DNA of 64,000 nt. It comes from Amoebidium appalachense. Taxonomy: Eukaryota; Ichthyosporea. Both the position numbers and the translations under genes were made by a program. The stretch is from the NCBI GenBank assembly GCA_963693365.1, contig CAVNZM010000002.1, forward strand, positions 8,866,001-8,930,000, in the 5' to 3' direction. Under the pieces are notes generated by a model, which was not told the origin of the DNA, ran no database searches, and was given only the letters and a program-made list of their open reading frames with translations. Within the stretch, counting starts at the first letter, position 1, and each line of letters starts with the position of its first letter. Positions 1-23,967 of the stretch are shown piece after piece.

Positions 1-719
1 GTACGCAACACCATTATTTTTACACACTGCCATTTTCTTCGTACACGGCAACATTTACATATACATTATTGTTTAGTATAATGCCCGTCACACGGTCAAA
101 CTGCCCTTGACCGTTAATGTTGCCATTTCCACACCCCAAATTTGCCACACATTCTTACAAAATGATACCCCTACTGCACACCTATGATCATAATATTATG
201 CTGAGATCTCGGAACAGGAATAAACTACACGGGTGATTGAATGGAGCCTTCAAAGAATGTAGCTTATAGATTGGGATCTAGCCTAACTCACGGTTGCAAG
301 AATCTGTAATTTCCAGTATCTGTAAGCCTTGCTAGCCTAGGAGTCTGTCTTTAATTAAAAACATACACGACACTTTACAACGCTCTCTACTGAGGTATTT
401 GATACCATGGTCACCTCAGTACGTAAATACTACTGATGTAGGGTTTGGTATATTCTGGCCTAAGTACAGCCACAGCTACAGGAATTTCATGGTGTTATGA
501 AAACGTGGAACAGGAATATGTATACAATAGACACGACAGTGAGGTAACCAAAAAGACGCCTGAAGCAAAAATAAAAATAAAAGGTACAAATATCACATTG
601 AATACACTGTTTCTACACACCATACACATTTAATCTCTACGTATTTTGATGCATTTAATCACTTAAACCCCTCACGGAATTCCATCTTAGAGTAGGTTAA
701 CGGCCGTTAAATTAGAGTG
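1..719. other. Intergenic, no gene seen
   Basis: AT-rich, non-repetitive sequence downstream of the protease gene. The longest open frame is 62 codons (445-633, plus) and has no recognisable motif. I see no RNA gene or repeat here. Confidence 0.5.
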
Positions 720-1606
720 TTACTTTTTAACGAGTGCAGTGACCTTGATGGGAATACCCAAGCTCTTCAGCCACGCCGTGTACTGCGAAACCCTGGTATA
801 AACCCCGGGCGTTCCAGCCCTCCCACACCCATACCCATAACTCACAATCCCGGTTTGAATCGCCGTTGTTCCCGACATAACAAAAAGCGGTCCACCGCTG
901 TCTCCCTGGCACGAATCCTTGCCTGCCTGCCCGCCCGCACACACATGGTAACGTGAACTCACGTCTCCTCCATAAACATTGCTGCATGAAGTGGTACTGT
1001 ACATGGGAAGCACCACCTGACGAAGGGTCGAGCTAACACTTTCCCCACCCTCCGAAGTGACCCCCCACCCGGAAACAATCGCGGATTTACCCACCGCCTC
1101 GTTTCTGATGTCTTGGTTGAGCGTGATGGGCGTGTTGGTAGTGGAAGCACTCAACAGAGATCATTTATGACCAAATTGTTATCGAAAGAGGGGTGTGTGC
1201 GTGCTGACACGATGCTGAATCTCTTGAATGTCCACTGGTTTCTAAGGTCAGCGCCGCCAATCAAAACCGTGTCTCCGGCCTGGGGTTCGCAGTGTCCTGC
1301 TGTAAGTACGTAATTTGAAGAAATGAGCGACCCCCCACAATAGTGGTTGTAATATCCCCCCGAAAAATAACCGATGGATACCATCCAAGGCTTAGCTGCT
1401 GTGTTCGAACCTCCCACGATCGACGTTATAATTTGGTGCGCATTGGGGCGGGTAATGTTGACGCGGATGGGGTTTAAGCGCGAGACGGGGGGTAAAACTC
1501 GTTGCGCCGTTGGGGTTGAAGCCTGAGAGTCAATTCCTCCCACTAGAAGCGCCAGGAAGAAAAACAAAAGGCTTTGTCGAGTCATTTTTGGTGATGTCGC
1601 ATGCAC
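720..1606 (-). CDS. Trypsin-like serine protease (family S1), frame broken once
   Basis: Secreted endopeptidase of the chymotrypsin fold. The protein starts at 1606, or at the second Met (1585), which gives a compact signal peptide (MTRQSLLFFFLALLVGG). After a propeptide of about 40 residues comes the mature start IVGG. Catalytic His lies in TAGHC, Asp in INDL, and Ser in GDSGGP; Asp six residues before that Ser and Gly in SYGYG suggest trypsin-like P1 Lys/Arg preference. The reading frame breaks at about 1151-1160: the first frame ends just after the catalytic Asp, and the second resumes at once (LSASTTNTP) and runs to a stop at 720. The family has a short conserved strand here (D-I-A-L-L), so one or a few bases appear lost; there is no room for an intron. 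The residue before IVGG is Ser, not the usual Arg/Lys. It is either a recent pseudogene or a gene with a sequencing indel. The family assignment is firm. Confidence 0.85.
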
Positions 1607-3060
1607 GGTGGCTTAAAGTATTCTACGGTAGGAGTAGGGCCTTATTATACACTAACATGTGGATTTGAAATTGTGTTGCTCGTATTGCACCTGTGTTGTT
1701 TGTGTTGGGGCCAAGTAATTATGTTTTCTTGCGGTGTTCAGTTCTTTCATTCAAGTTGTTGAATGCTCGAGTTTGTTGCTGTGGTACTGTAGGCGACTCA
1801 CTGTGTGCAACTGAGTGCTCGAGCTAGGTGAATGGTGGCTAATTTATACGTGTGTGGTCGCACTTCGTTTCACGATACGACATCTGGTAGGCTCGAGCCC
1901 AAGCTCTCAGACACCAAAGGCTTCGTTCGCTCGAAGTGCTCACCTATGTATAGTAGTGTTGGCCGTTTTTTGGGCCCTGCCAGTGTGATGATAAAGAATG
2001 ACCGACGCGGCGGCCATCGGACGGGAACTGGTATGCACTTGCATATAAAGCCATTTTTGCTAAATTTAGACATCACTATATCTCAATATATAAATGGTTG
2101 GAAGGTGACACTGAGGTGACTTGGCTACATCACATACACACATAAAGTTCTGTTTCGCTTTTGGAACTTCAATCTTTCAACCAGAAGAAGACCAAATATC
2201 TATAAAACATAAAGATACCGTTTACAGTTTGCTCTTTGTTTATTTGGTCTCTTCTCTTCCCTTTCGCATATAGCCTATGATTGAAAGAGCAGAAAGCGAA
2301 TGAGATAACCGAGTTATTCACTAATAATACTGTAGTATAGGGAGCCTGCGGTATTTCAAATTTTCCACTGTAGTGGTGTTTAGTCTGCTCAAATACCTGC
2401 CAACATTAGGTACTTTATCCATAACTTATGTTGTTTTTATATTGAGAGAGGAGACTTAGGAGAGAAAGCTGTGTAGAATTGCTAATGAAAAGTGCGCGGG
2501 CGGCGGGAGAAATCCTAAAAATATATCTTATCCAGCATTCATGATGACGGTGTGCGAGGACTATTTTTGATTGGTATTCAGATAATAGCAGATTCCCTGT
2601 TTATCCTCAGTATGGCCTGGGGTGGGGAATGTCACTGAGTTGCTCCCGAATTAGGCGTCTTGATTCAACAGCCACTTATCCAGCACAGTTGCAACTTATG
2701 ATTTTTGTTTTGCTGTTTGTGACTTGAATAAATGCGGCCCACTATCCGCCCTTCTCGCAAATAGGCGCACCAGGATTCGACCTGCAAGTCTTGCAAGCAC
2801 CAGCCAGATCTCCTTAGATCACAACAGTGCGTGCACGTGCGGAAGTGGTCAACGGTTGGCTCATGCCGCATAGCACTGGACCAAATTAGGCTATTTTGAA
2901 GGCTATTTTTAGTTTTTCGAACTTTGGTATGCCGAACCAGACTCTGCGCCAGCTGGCCTTTGAAGTTTGAACTTCGAGAAGGAAGGAAAAGAAACTTGAT
3001 TAGCCGCCGCGGGGAGGATCGGATATATATCGATCGACGACTGTCGAACACGGAAGATCT
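1607..3060. other. Intergenic, no gene recognised
   Basis: Mostly unique sequence. Open frames at 1832-2119 and 2665-3240 show no domain, and the second runs into CT-rich repeat. Around 2757-2830 the minus strand shows a short T-arm-like hairpin, but no complete tRNA can be folded. Confidence 0.4.
1643..1649 (-). promoter_or_regulatory. Possible TATA box of the protease gene
   Basis: TATAATA on the minus strand, about 37 bases upstream of the first ATG (1606). Its position is plausible for a core promoter with a short leader. This is a motif match only. Confidence 0.25.
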
Positions 3061-3282
3061 CTCTCTCTTTCTCCCTGAAGCTCCTCTTTCCATGCCCTCC
3101 CTTTCTCCCTCCCTCCCTCTTTCTCCCCCTCTCCTCTCTTCTCTCTTCACTCCCCGAGGCTCTCTCTGTCTCTCCCTCTCTCGCCGAGGCTCTCTCCCTC
3201 CCCAAGTTCTCACTCCCCCACGCGTGGCACACACACGCAACTACCCCAACACACCGTATGATACACAATCTAGCTAGATATC

Positions 3283-3283
<1 letters not shown>

Positions 3284-3320
<37 letters not shown>

Positions 3321-3325
3321 CCCCC

Positions 3326-3382
<57 letters not shown>

Positions 3383-3398
3383 CCCCTCTCCCCCCCCC

Positions 3399-3469
<71 letters not shown>

Positions 3470-3741
3470 CCCCCCCCCCCCCCCCTCTCTCTCTCTCTTT
3501 CATCCTCCCTCTCTCAGAGTCTCTCTCTCTATCAGAGCACCCTCTCTCTCTATCTCTTCCCCCTCGGCCCCCCTCCCCCACCCACCCCCCCCCAATCTTT
3601 CTCGAGGCCTCGCGCCACTCTCTCTCCAACCAGGCTCCTCTCTCAGAGTCCCTCTCTCTCCCTCCCTCTCCCCCCTTCCCCGTGCACACACCACCCCCCC
3701 ACACCCCCCCCCCCCCCCCACCCCCAACTGTTCCCCTTCCT

Positions 3742-3780
<39 letters not shown>

Positions 3781-3783
3781 CCC
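3284..3783. repeat. (CT)n / poly-C composite microsatellite
   Basis: About 210 bases of (CT)n broken by C runs of 15-20, then impure CT/C-rich sequence ending in a C run of more than 35 at about 3745-3779. The frames through it translate as SLSL/PPP or RERE and are not genes. Confidence 0.9.
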
Positions 3784-3839
3784 AGGCCTAGGAATACCAG
3801 CTAGTACTACTAGGCTACATGGTAGAAACTATCTCTCTG

Positions 3840-3944
3840 TCAACACACTTTCTCTCTCCTATGTACACACACAAACACAAACACATCATACCGTGGCACG
3901 CAGAGACACACACACAAACAGACACACCCACACCCACGCACAAT

Positions 3945-3977
<33 letters not shown>

Positions 3978-4270
3978 TCTCTCTCCCCCTGCCTCTCCCT
4001 CCCTCTCTTCTCTCTCTCTCTCTCTCTCTCTCTCCGTCTCCGGGACCCTCTCGAGCGTGCTCTCTCTCAGACGCTGTCGTGTGCGTGAGTGCGTGCACCA
4101 CGCGTGCTTGTAATAATATGTATGTGAGTGAATGTGAGTGAGTGAGTGTGTTTCAGAGTGTGTGTGTGTGTACATGTGTGTGTGTGCCACCGGTGTGCAA
4201 AAGTGTACACGAGTGTGTGTGTGTACATGGTGTGTTCGTGCGTACATGTACATAAGTATCGTGTGTGAGT
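3840..4270. repeat. CA/TG-rich and C/CT low-complexity tract
   Basis: Impure (CA)n at 3860-3940, a C run at about 3948-3971, (CT)n to 4034, then impure (TG)n with GTGAGT units to 4270. Confidence 0.75.
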
Positions 4271-4287
4271 GTGCGTGTGCGCGGGGG

Positions 4288-4548
4288 GTAGACTTTCAAC
4301 TACAGTCAGCGATATGAAGGCAGACCCAATCACAACCTATGTAAACAAAAATTAGGCGTTTTGATTTGACCATTATCAGTGCAGCACCGTTTTTTACCCC
4401 TTTTACCCCCCCTCTGCTTTTTCCACAGCCAATGAGCGTCGAATTCCATAGATTTAATCCTGTCAGGATTGCATGAAGATCACGTACGGAGGGCCGAATT
4501 GGGCTCTGTGATTGGGTCTGCCTTCATGTCGCTGGCTGTAAGTCTAGT
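4288..4548. repeat. Inverted repeat of about 45 bp with 170-bp spacer
   Basis: The left arm (about 4289-4335) and right arm (about 4505-4547) are reverse complements with a few mismatches. Both encode the peptide VIGSAF(M/I)SL(A/T) outward, and each is followed by a GT dinucleotide (gtaagt on the right arm). It may be a duplicated exon fragment or the ends of a small element. No longer open frame supports a gene. Confidence 0.5.
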
Positions 4549-4686
4549 GCTATGTATTGTACCATGCATGTGCATGTGCATGATGATGGTATTGTACGTG
4601 ATACCGTGTCACCACGGTGTACATGTGTGTCGCGGCGCGCGTGTGTGCATCATCGAAGTCGGAGTATCTCAGAAATGATTAATAAT

Positions 4687-4725
<39 letters not shown>

Positions 4726-4776
4726 AAAAAAAAAAAAAAAAAACAACCACCACCACCACCACCACCACCACCACCA

Positions 4777-4857
<81 letters not shown>
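4687..4857. repeat. Composite poly-C, poly-A, (CCA)n, (CA)n
   Basis: Four pure blocks follow each other without spacer: C run, A run of about 27, (CCA/ACC)n of about 36, then (CA)n of about 75 bases. Confidence 0.95.
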
Positions 4858-4858
<1 letters not shown>

Positions 4859-5034
4859 CAAGAGTGCATAAATTAATTCTGATCATGCAGAAATCAATGG
4901 TACTCTTGGGTGTATGACATAAGTCATTAATGATAAGTGTTATTAGGTACATAGGTGCGAAGCTTACCCTTTCCTTATGGGTTTGTCTTCCAATTAAACT
5001 TATACCCTTACCCTAGGATCGATTCTCTAGGATT

Positions 5035-5140
5035 GTACTTCCATTTTAGAATTCCTCTGATATTCTATTTGTACCTCCATCTCAGAATTCCTCTATTATT
5101 CTATTTGTACCTCCATCTCAGAATTCTTCTGTTACTCTAA
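5035..5140. repeat. Tandem repeat, unit about 36 bp, about 3 copies
   Basis: Units contain TTCTATTTGTACCTCCATCT followed by CAGAATTCCTCT, with small changes between copies. Confidence 0.7.
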
Positions 5141-5199
5141 TACTATCAACTGCTGTTACTCTTGGTATTTCTTTCTCATCATTAACAGCTGTCACTCTT

Positions 5200-5835
5200 A
5201 ATGAGTCTCCCTTCGATCGGTCCAATACTTACAAGTTATCTTAAAATAATCAGCTGTTAAACTAGTCTCCCTTCGGTCGGTCCAATATTTACAAGTTATC
5301 TCTTAATCATCAACTGCTGTTACTCTTTTTTCCTCAAGTGTTCTTCTTCTACTTCATACTATTTTAGAGGTACCTCTTAGTATCACCTTATAACTAGTCT
5401 CCCTGCGGTCGGTCCAACTAAGATAGTTTTCTACTTAAAAGTTATCTTAAAATAATCAACTGCTAAAAGAGTCTCCCTTCGGTCGGTCCAACATTTACAT
5501 AGTTAGAAAGTAGTTTTTTATTTAATAGCTTTTTAAAATAATCAACTGTTAAACTAGTCTCCCTTCGGTCGGTCCAATATTTACATAGTTAGAAAATAAT
5601 CAACTGCTAAAAGAGTCTCCCTCCGGTCGGTCCAATACTTACAGATGATACTTACAAGTTATCTTAAAATAATCAACTGCTAAAAGAGTCTCCCTTCGGT
5701 CGATCCAATATTTAATAGCTTTTTAAAATAATCAACTGCTAAAAGAGTATCCCTTCGGTCGGTCCAATACTTACAGATGATACAAGTTATCTTAAAACAA
5801 TCAGCTGTTAAACTAGTCTCCCTTCTTGGACCTTA
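5200..5835. repeat. Irregular minisatellite, about 9 copies of a GTCTCCCTTCGGTCGGTCCA core
   Basis: The 20-base core recurs near 5203, 5265, 5397, 5471, 5556, 5615, 5689, 5748 and (degenerate) 5816. Spacing varies from about 60 to 130 bases because linkers of variable length (ACTTACAAGTTATCTTAAAA, TAATCAACTGCTAAA) are inserted or deleted. The core contains a short hairpin and is GC-richer than the linkers. No ORF is conserved across units. Confidence 0.8.
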
Positions 5836-7272
5836 CCCTTCTTCCCGGCCCTTAAGTCACGGTTGTATCTTCACCTTCCCCCCCCCTCCAACCCTGCTTA
5901 AATTTCCTGTCCAGTGGCAACCCCCAACCCTCCGCCTATCATATCCCAGACTCATGCAACCAAATTCGTGTGTACACATGTGTGTGTGCACATTGCGCAC
6001 GGGTGCAGGTGTGTGCACATGTTTTTGCACAGGGCCGGGGGGCTTAGGGAGGGGGGAGGGGAGGAGGGGCCCGAGCGTTTCAGCGACGACCACCAGGAAC
6101 CCCCTTCACCATACAGCCGGATATGCCCTAATGTTGCAGGCCACGGCACTACATTGAACTTTATATATTTTGATTCGGGACGACATATGATACGATAGTA
6201 TGAATGTCTGGTGTTTGTTATCATGTAATGTCACGGTAGGTAGCGCGTGAATATGACATATGTGTGCCTGCACTTCCTGGGTGAATCTCCACATGGGCCA
6301 GATCATAATATATCTGTGAGCGGAATGTATTTGCATTATAGAACATACTGACAAACACGTGCATAATACTGCTGCAAATATGTCACTTCTAATACAAGAA
6401 AATGATTTTTACGGGTGGCCAGATTTACTGTCCATGGCCATGTAAGAGATGCTATCTGTAGTAGGTACAAGTTCAAACGTTACCAAACAACACAAAACAT
6501 GGGATCATTGCACTTTAATGGCCACTCCCTCCGGCCAATTGGAAACACAACATGTGCCCCATATGCATGGATATGTACATCTTGATACAGACGAAATACA
6601 CCCCTCTGTTAATGTTAACTACCACACCCCCATTATTTGCTAGAACCAAAAACCGGGCACGATAATCAGACAACTACAGGCAACAGAATCGAGACGAAGC
6701 AAACCAAGCTACTACTGCTACTACTACTACAAAATAAAAATAAAAAATAAAAAAAAACTGAAAAGCGCGCCATTGGCAAGTCTTCGAGGGGTTAAACTGC
6801 CCGAAATCTTTCAGTAAAACACGACAACGTACGTTGCTATAATCTCATCCTTAAATGCTCTCACGAAATCAGATACTACATGTTCGAGAACACCATTCGA
6901 AGAGCCCAGATTTCCGTTTTTGTCAAGATTATTTGCATCGTCTGACCACTGTGATATCATGAATGGATATTATGCACTCAGTAATTTTTATGCTGAAAAT
7001 CACTTCACTCACTCATTTAGCAACCTCTCCCAAGATCTCCAAGAGAACACAACTTCAAGGGGGAACATTTCCACCTGTCAAAGCTGGTGGTGAGCATTGT
7101 AATGTCGTAGGGGTTCGCAACGCCTTCAAGCCACGCATACTCTACTCATTCCTGACTATTTAATTACTACAGGAAGTTCTATATGCAAGAGGGTGGTTTC
7201 TGAAAAATCTGCTTTGCGTCGTCATAGTAAGAACTCGGAGGTGTCAGTGTACCCGTGTACGTGCCTGTGTGT
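5836..7272. other. Intergenic, no gene recognised
   Basis: Unique to mildly repetitive sequence. There is a CTA/CTG trinucleotide patch and an A-rich stretch near 6710-6760. Open frames here are short and featureless. Confidence 0.4.
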
Positions 7273-7460
7273 GCGTGCGCATGACAGTGTTTGGTGTGTG
7301 CGCATGCACGAGCGCATGTGTGTGCACATGCGTGTCTCTGTGCGTGTGTGCATGCTATAGGTTGGGGGAGGAGGGGAAGGGGATGGGATGGGGGGGGGGG
7401 GGGGGGGGGGGGGGGGGGATGGGGATGGGGATGTGGGGGGAGGGGGGGGGGGTGGGGAAG
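7273..7460. repeat. TG-rich tract followed by G run
   Basis: Impure (TG)n with ATG/GCG interruptions to about 7370, then G runs of more than 25 with GGGAT interruptions. It lies just 3' of the last ankyrin-gene exon, in its probable 3' UTR. Confidence 0.8.
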
Positions 7461-7472
7461 GGTGCTTCAATT

Positions 7473-19140
<11,668 letters not shown>

Positions 19141-19280
19141 TTTGGATACTTGTTATAAAAAGACTGGTGCACAGGTGCACTGGTATAGCATTGATTACGT
19201 TGGCACTATATTAGCTTAGTATTTTGGGCTATGGAACATGCATGAATACAGATGAAGTTTTCGTTTTCGTTTCCGCCCTA

Positions 19281-19596
19281 ATGATAGAGGAGTTGGGCCT
19301 CTGTGGCCTCGGACCCGGAAATGACCCGAACCTGAGAATAAGACCCATTCACAAATTCAGAGTTGATTGTGGGACGTTATGACATCCCCCCGGTCTGGAA
19401 GACGGCGTCCCGACGTCTTTGACGCCTCTGCGCTCGCTCCCAGGCCAGGTCAACCCAGAGGTACGCATGGATCGTACCTTCTCTGCTACCAAGTAATGAT
19501 AGAGGGGTTGGGCCTCTGTGGCCTCTGGCCCGATATTGACCCGGACCTGAGAATAAGACCCATTCATAAATTAACAGAGTTGATTGTGGGACACAT
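19281..19596. repeat. Direct repeat, two copies of about 100 bp
   Basis: Copies at about 19281-19380 and 19496-19594 share AATGATAGAGG, GTTGGGCCTCTGTGGCCTC, CCTGAGAATAAGACCCATTC and AGAGTTGATTGTGGGAC, separated by 115 unrelated bases. It lies upstream of the ankyrin/SAM gene start. No coding potential is seen. Confidence 0.75.
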
Positions 19597-20929
19597 GGCT
19601 CACTCTAGCTAAAGATGATTGGCTAAACACGCATCATTTGCTTTCACCCTATACTTTTCACATGGGGTCTTTCAAAAAGCGATGCTACTACATAGTACTT
19701 CCACATGCATTTGCGTCTCGACAGTCGTCTCCTTGAGGTATCGGTCGATCTCTTTTCCTTAATTACATCAATAAAATCATCATTAAAAAAAAAAAAAACA
19801 TAACAATTTATGTTACAAATATAGGCGCAGCTACTATTAGCCGTTGTTTTATGAAACCCCCTAATGAATCTTTTGAGACCAAGGCTTACCCCATCCTGCG
19901 AACCTTCTTCTCTACTAGGGCCTTTTTTACGGCCGACTTTCGAATATGGACTTCCGCTATTGGCCTGCGCCCCACCTCGCGAGGCGGCCATGGCGCTGCA
20001 TGCGCATAAGAGTTCGACGATTTTCAGGGTACTGCGCTGCGCACTTTGTCGTACTCGGTTTGTGCCTCCCTTAATCAGTATGTTTGGATTGCAGCCGTCT
20101 GCTGTTTGTCGTATGGAGGAATTGTCTCTTCTTTTTTGTTTTCATTTAGTTATAATTAGGATACCTGATGGTCACCCTATTTATGCTTTCTTTCCCCCCC
20201 CCCTCCCTCCATCCCTCTTCCCGCCCGATTCACCAACGCCACTTCTGAATTGTCCTCAGCCTACCCTCTTTCAACCTGATTCTTCTTCACGCTATCTCAC
20301 TCCCTCTTTCTTTTCTCTTTCTGTTTTTTCTGCCTTTTCGAGTTATTACCATACGCAGTATAAGTTTCTTTCTAGTTCTGATAGAGAAATCAAAGGTAAA
20401 ACTCAGTCGGTATGTGTTATATGTTCCTTAGGCAACACCGTATTGATCATTATCGCTTTTTGGGAGCTTTGGCAGCCTGATCATGAGGATACATTTCTCC
20501 TGCTGTACGTGTGGATACCACCCTAGTAGATAAGTCTGTATGGTGCTCTGATGTTGATATTGCCTGGGAAGTTGTGCAGTGGCGTTGTAATTCTTGTTTC
20601 CATATCGCCGCTGGTGCCACTTTTGTGCTGAACTTTTTAATCGAAAGGATGTTGATTGGTGTGAGTTTTTATGTCGCGTTTTACCTCTTTCCCTACGGGT
20701 GTCTGCTACACTGGCTGGCAATGTGAACACTTTAGACTTTTTGTTGAGTTCTGTTGGTCGTCAAATTGAGTATTTATATGATTTTCACACAGTGTTCAGG
20801 TATATATCTCAGTATGCACTTGTTACTGGATAACTGTGAAGTTTTTATTGTCTTCTCAGTATGCCGTGCATACTTGCATATCTTTCCGTCGAATAAATCC
20901 AGTCAAAAGAAAAAAAAGGCTTACCCCCC

Positions 20930-20996
<67 letters not shown>

Positions 20997-21644
20997 ACAA
21001 AAAAATAAAATAATAATAAATAATAAATAAACCAACAACTTTCCGTATCTTCGCTGCAAAACGTCACAGTCTCGCCCACTTCTCTATGATATCTTTTTGA
21101 TTGGATTGTCAACGGCTTGCATGCTCGAGCTTGGAGCTAGTGGCAAATATTTATTATTTGTGTGCGCTTCATCCCATACGACTTGTACCAGAAGATATTG
21201 CTACGTACGAATACGGATGATATGTAAGCGGTTATTAGAGGTAAATCTAGGTACTTCAACAGCACAAAGACATGCCAAAGTGCAGTGAGTGAGTAGTAGT
21301 GTCAGAGAATATGCTGCGGCGAGTGAAAGAAAAAACAGAAAGCAATCAACGTCTAATCCGGTGACTGGGAACCACCGTGTATATGCACACATTCCTTGTG
21401 TATGTAACCGATGTTGAGAACTTATGTTACCTACATATAATCCCCAAAACCCACCACACAATCGTATTCACATCGCATCATAATCGTAACACGATTCATG
21501 ATCGATTATTCACCAACCGACACACCACCACATTGCTCCCATTCAGACTGTACACAAACTATACAGAGAGTACATGTCTCGTGTAAATCTCCTTAACCCT
21601 ACCATCACTTGCGCATTTCACCTAGTGCAATCATGTGCCCACAT
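19597..21644. other. Intergenic; possible retroelement relic, C run
   Basis: The 220-codon plus frame 19864-20526 contains RPTFEYGLPLLACAPP and a Cys-rich stretch vaguely like the thumb region of non-LTR reverse transcriptases, but there is no catalytic motif and no continuation. A C homopolymer of about 70 lies at 20927-20996. Otherwise nothing is recognised. Confidence 0.3.
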
Positions 21645-21746
21645 TTAGAATGCGGCGCCGGTCCCGGATTTTGTCGGGCATGTGTTGGCAAAGTGGCCTG
21701 GGTTCTTGCAGAGGTAGCACACGTCACAGTCCTTGGAGCGGTGGCC
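21645..21746 (-). CDS. TDP-43-N/zinc-knuckle gene exon 9 (end)
   Basis: Acceptor TGTACAG; GHRSKDC closes knuckle 5, [14 protein letters not shown] is knuckle 6, and the protein ends GTGAAF with stop TAA at 21645-21647. Confidence 0.9.
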   Translation of the reverse strand, partial: GHRSKDCDVCYLCKNPGHFANTCPTKSGTGAAF

Positions 21747-21851
21747 CTGTACATCCCACCACAAACAATCAGAAACCAAACGGACGTGAACGTGCTTTGA
21801 CAAATGCAATTGATCCCCTCTTTCTCTTTTTTTTTTTTTTTAAAAAAAAAA

Positions 21852-21882
<31 letters not shown>

Positions 21883-21918
21883 GGCGGTAGTGGCCATGGC
21901 GGTGGTGGTGGAGGCTTT

Positions 21919-21956
<38 letters not shown>

Positions 21957-21976
21957 CGCGCGCGCACACACACGAG

Positions 21977-22011
<35 letters not shown>

Positions 22012-22254
22012 ACAATCGCACACTCTTTGCGCAGGATATCCATCTTGGCAAAATCGACACAGCAAAGGCACCCGCCAAAACATTAACCAAAGGTAAATTC
22101 CAACTAGCAACCATGCATCATGTTGACTCCCCGCGCTTGTTCCCAAGAGGACACCATCCCCTCTTCTTCCCCCCCCCCCCCCCCCCCCCCCCCCCCACAC
22201 ACACACACCCCTTCCCCCCGGCCTCCCACCCACCCACACACACGTGTGCAGCGT

Positions 22255-22288
<34 letters not shown>

Positions 22289-22353
22289 GCATACCCACCC
22301 ATACACACATACCCACCGACCTACCCACTAACACACACCAGCACATCCGTGAG

Positions 22354-22436
<83 letters not shown>

Positions 22437-23193
22437 ACACACACCACCTATCCGCCCACCCCCATACACACACACACCACCAACCAACACGAACACACAC
22501 ACACGTGCACACCCACCTCGCGGCCGCACTTGAAGCATGAATCAGCAGTCAGACCCTGCTCCTTCAGCTTGGGGCATTCATTCGACCGGTGGCCGGGCTG
22601 TTGGCACCTGCATAGGAAGCACACGTAGGAAGTTAGCTCAAAAAGTTATTGGTTTAAACCAAAACTAATACTAGTTCGATCCGATCGCCCAAATAAGGAA
22701 GCTGTGCACAATCGCTAAAGAGCAGATCGAAGTAATACGTCTATGCTGGCATTTGTCTGGAAATCTTTTTGCATACCTCAATCGTGCAATTCCTAAAACT
22801 AGAGATAATACCATATGTAGGCAAAGCAGTTCCCCCTGCTGATGTCATTTTGACGTAACAAAATGTCATAATGATGCCAGCCGTGAAATGCAAAGACAGA
22901 CCTTATCGTGAGTGCGCACCCACCGGACACACACGGACACCATCTTTGCCAGCTTCCTGTTCTTTCCGCCTCCCCCCCCCCCCCCCCCCCCCAAACACAC
23001 ACACTCACACACATACACACCGACGCCATCTCTGCCCATATTCCTGTTCTGCCCCCCCCACCCCCCTTCCCCCCCCCCCACCCTCGTTTTTTTTAACTTA
23101 CCTATAGCACACCTGCATGCCAAAGCCCTGCTGTGGTGCGCCGTAGCCACCCATGCCCATGCCTGGTGCCCCATATCCACCAAACCCGGGCCT

Positions 23194-23227
<34 letters not shown>

Positions 23228-23275
23228 AACACGTCAGCATTAGGCCGCATATAGTACACCGAGAAAATTGTTCTA

Positions 23276-23317
<42 letters not shown>

Positions 23318-23706
23318 CACACACACGCACACGCCCCACACACACATACACCCAACGTCTCCCCCCAGCACCACCACACATACACTCGCACGCACGCACG
23401 CACCAAAGCACGCTTCTACCCACCTACCCAGCACACACGCACACACATGGACACAAAAACCCATGCTGCTGTGTATTCTTCGCTAAGAATGTGTAGGGTT
23501 AAAGTGCAGGAACACAGCCGAAGTGGATGGATAAGGGCCGGGCCCATATGGTCGGTTAAATTTTTTTGGCTAAGTTTGAATCAGTTTAGATCCCCGCGGC
23601 GACATCTATACATATGGCAGAAAAAAAAAGAAAAAAACGCTGCCAAACACAGATCGACACAGCAGCGAGGGAGCTCCTAATGTGGGAAAGGTGATGGGAC
23701 TTGTAT

Positions 23707-23791
<85 letters not shown>

Positions 23792-23809
23792 GAGAGAGAG
23801 AGCGGGAGG

Positions 23810-23841
<32 letters not shown>

Positions 23842-23929
23842 GATATGCGCCTACAAGACTAAAACTGCAAACAAGGATGAGAGCACAGCATTTTAAAAAA
23901 GCGTGAAAAGGCAGGAGAGCGCCCACCAA

Positions 23930-23967
<38 letters not shown>

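Noticed and set aside
2757-2830. tRNA-like T-arm on the minus strand (CAGGTCGAATCCTG)
   Set aside because: The T loop is one base short and no complementary 5' acceptor strand is present; at most a degenerate tRNA-derived fragment.
2665-3240. 191-codon minus frame
   Set aside because: Half is CT-repeat translation (RERE), and the rest matches no family and contains the tRNA-like fragment.
5200-5835. CRISPR-like array of spaced repeats
   Set aside because: Spacers are themselves repetitive and of irregular length, and the genome is eukaryotic; it is a minisatellite.
19864-20526. 220-codon plus frame resembling a reverse-transcriptase thumb region
   Set aside because: Only one short look-alike motif (FEYGLPLL), no catalytic YxDD box, and no neighbouring domains; kept only as a low-confidence relic note.
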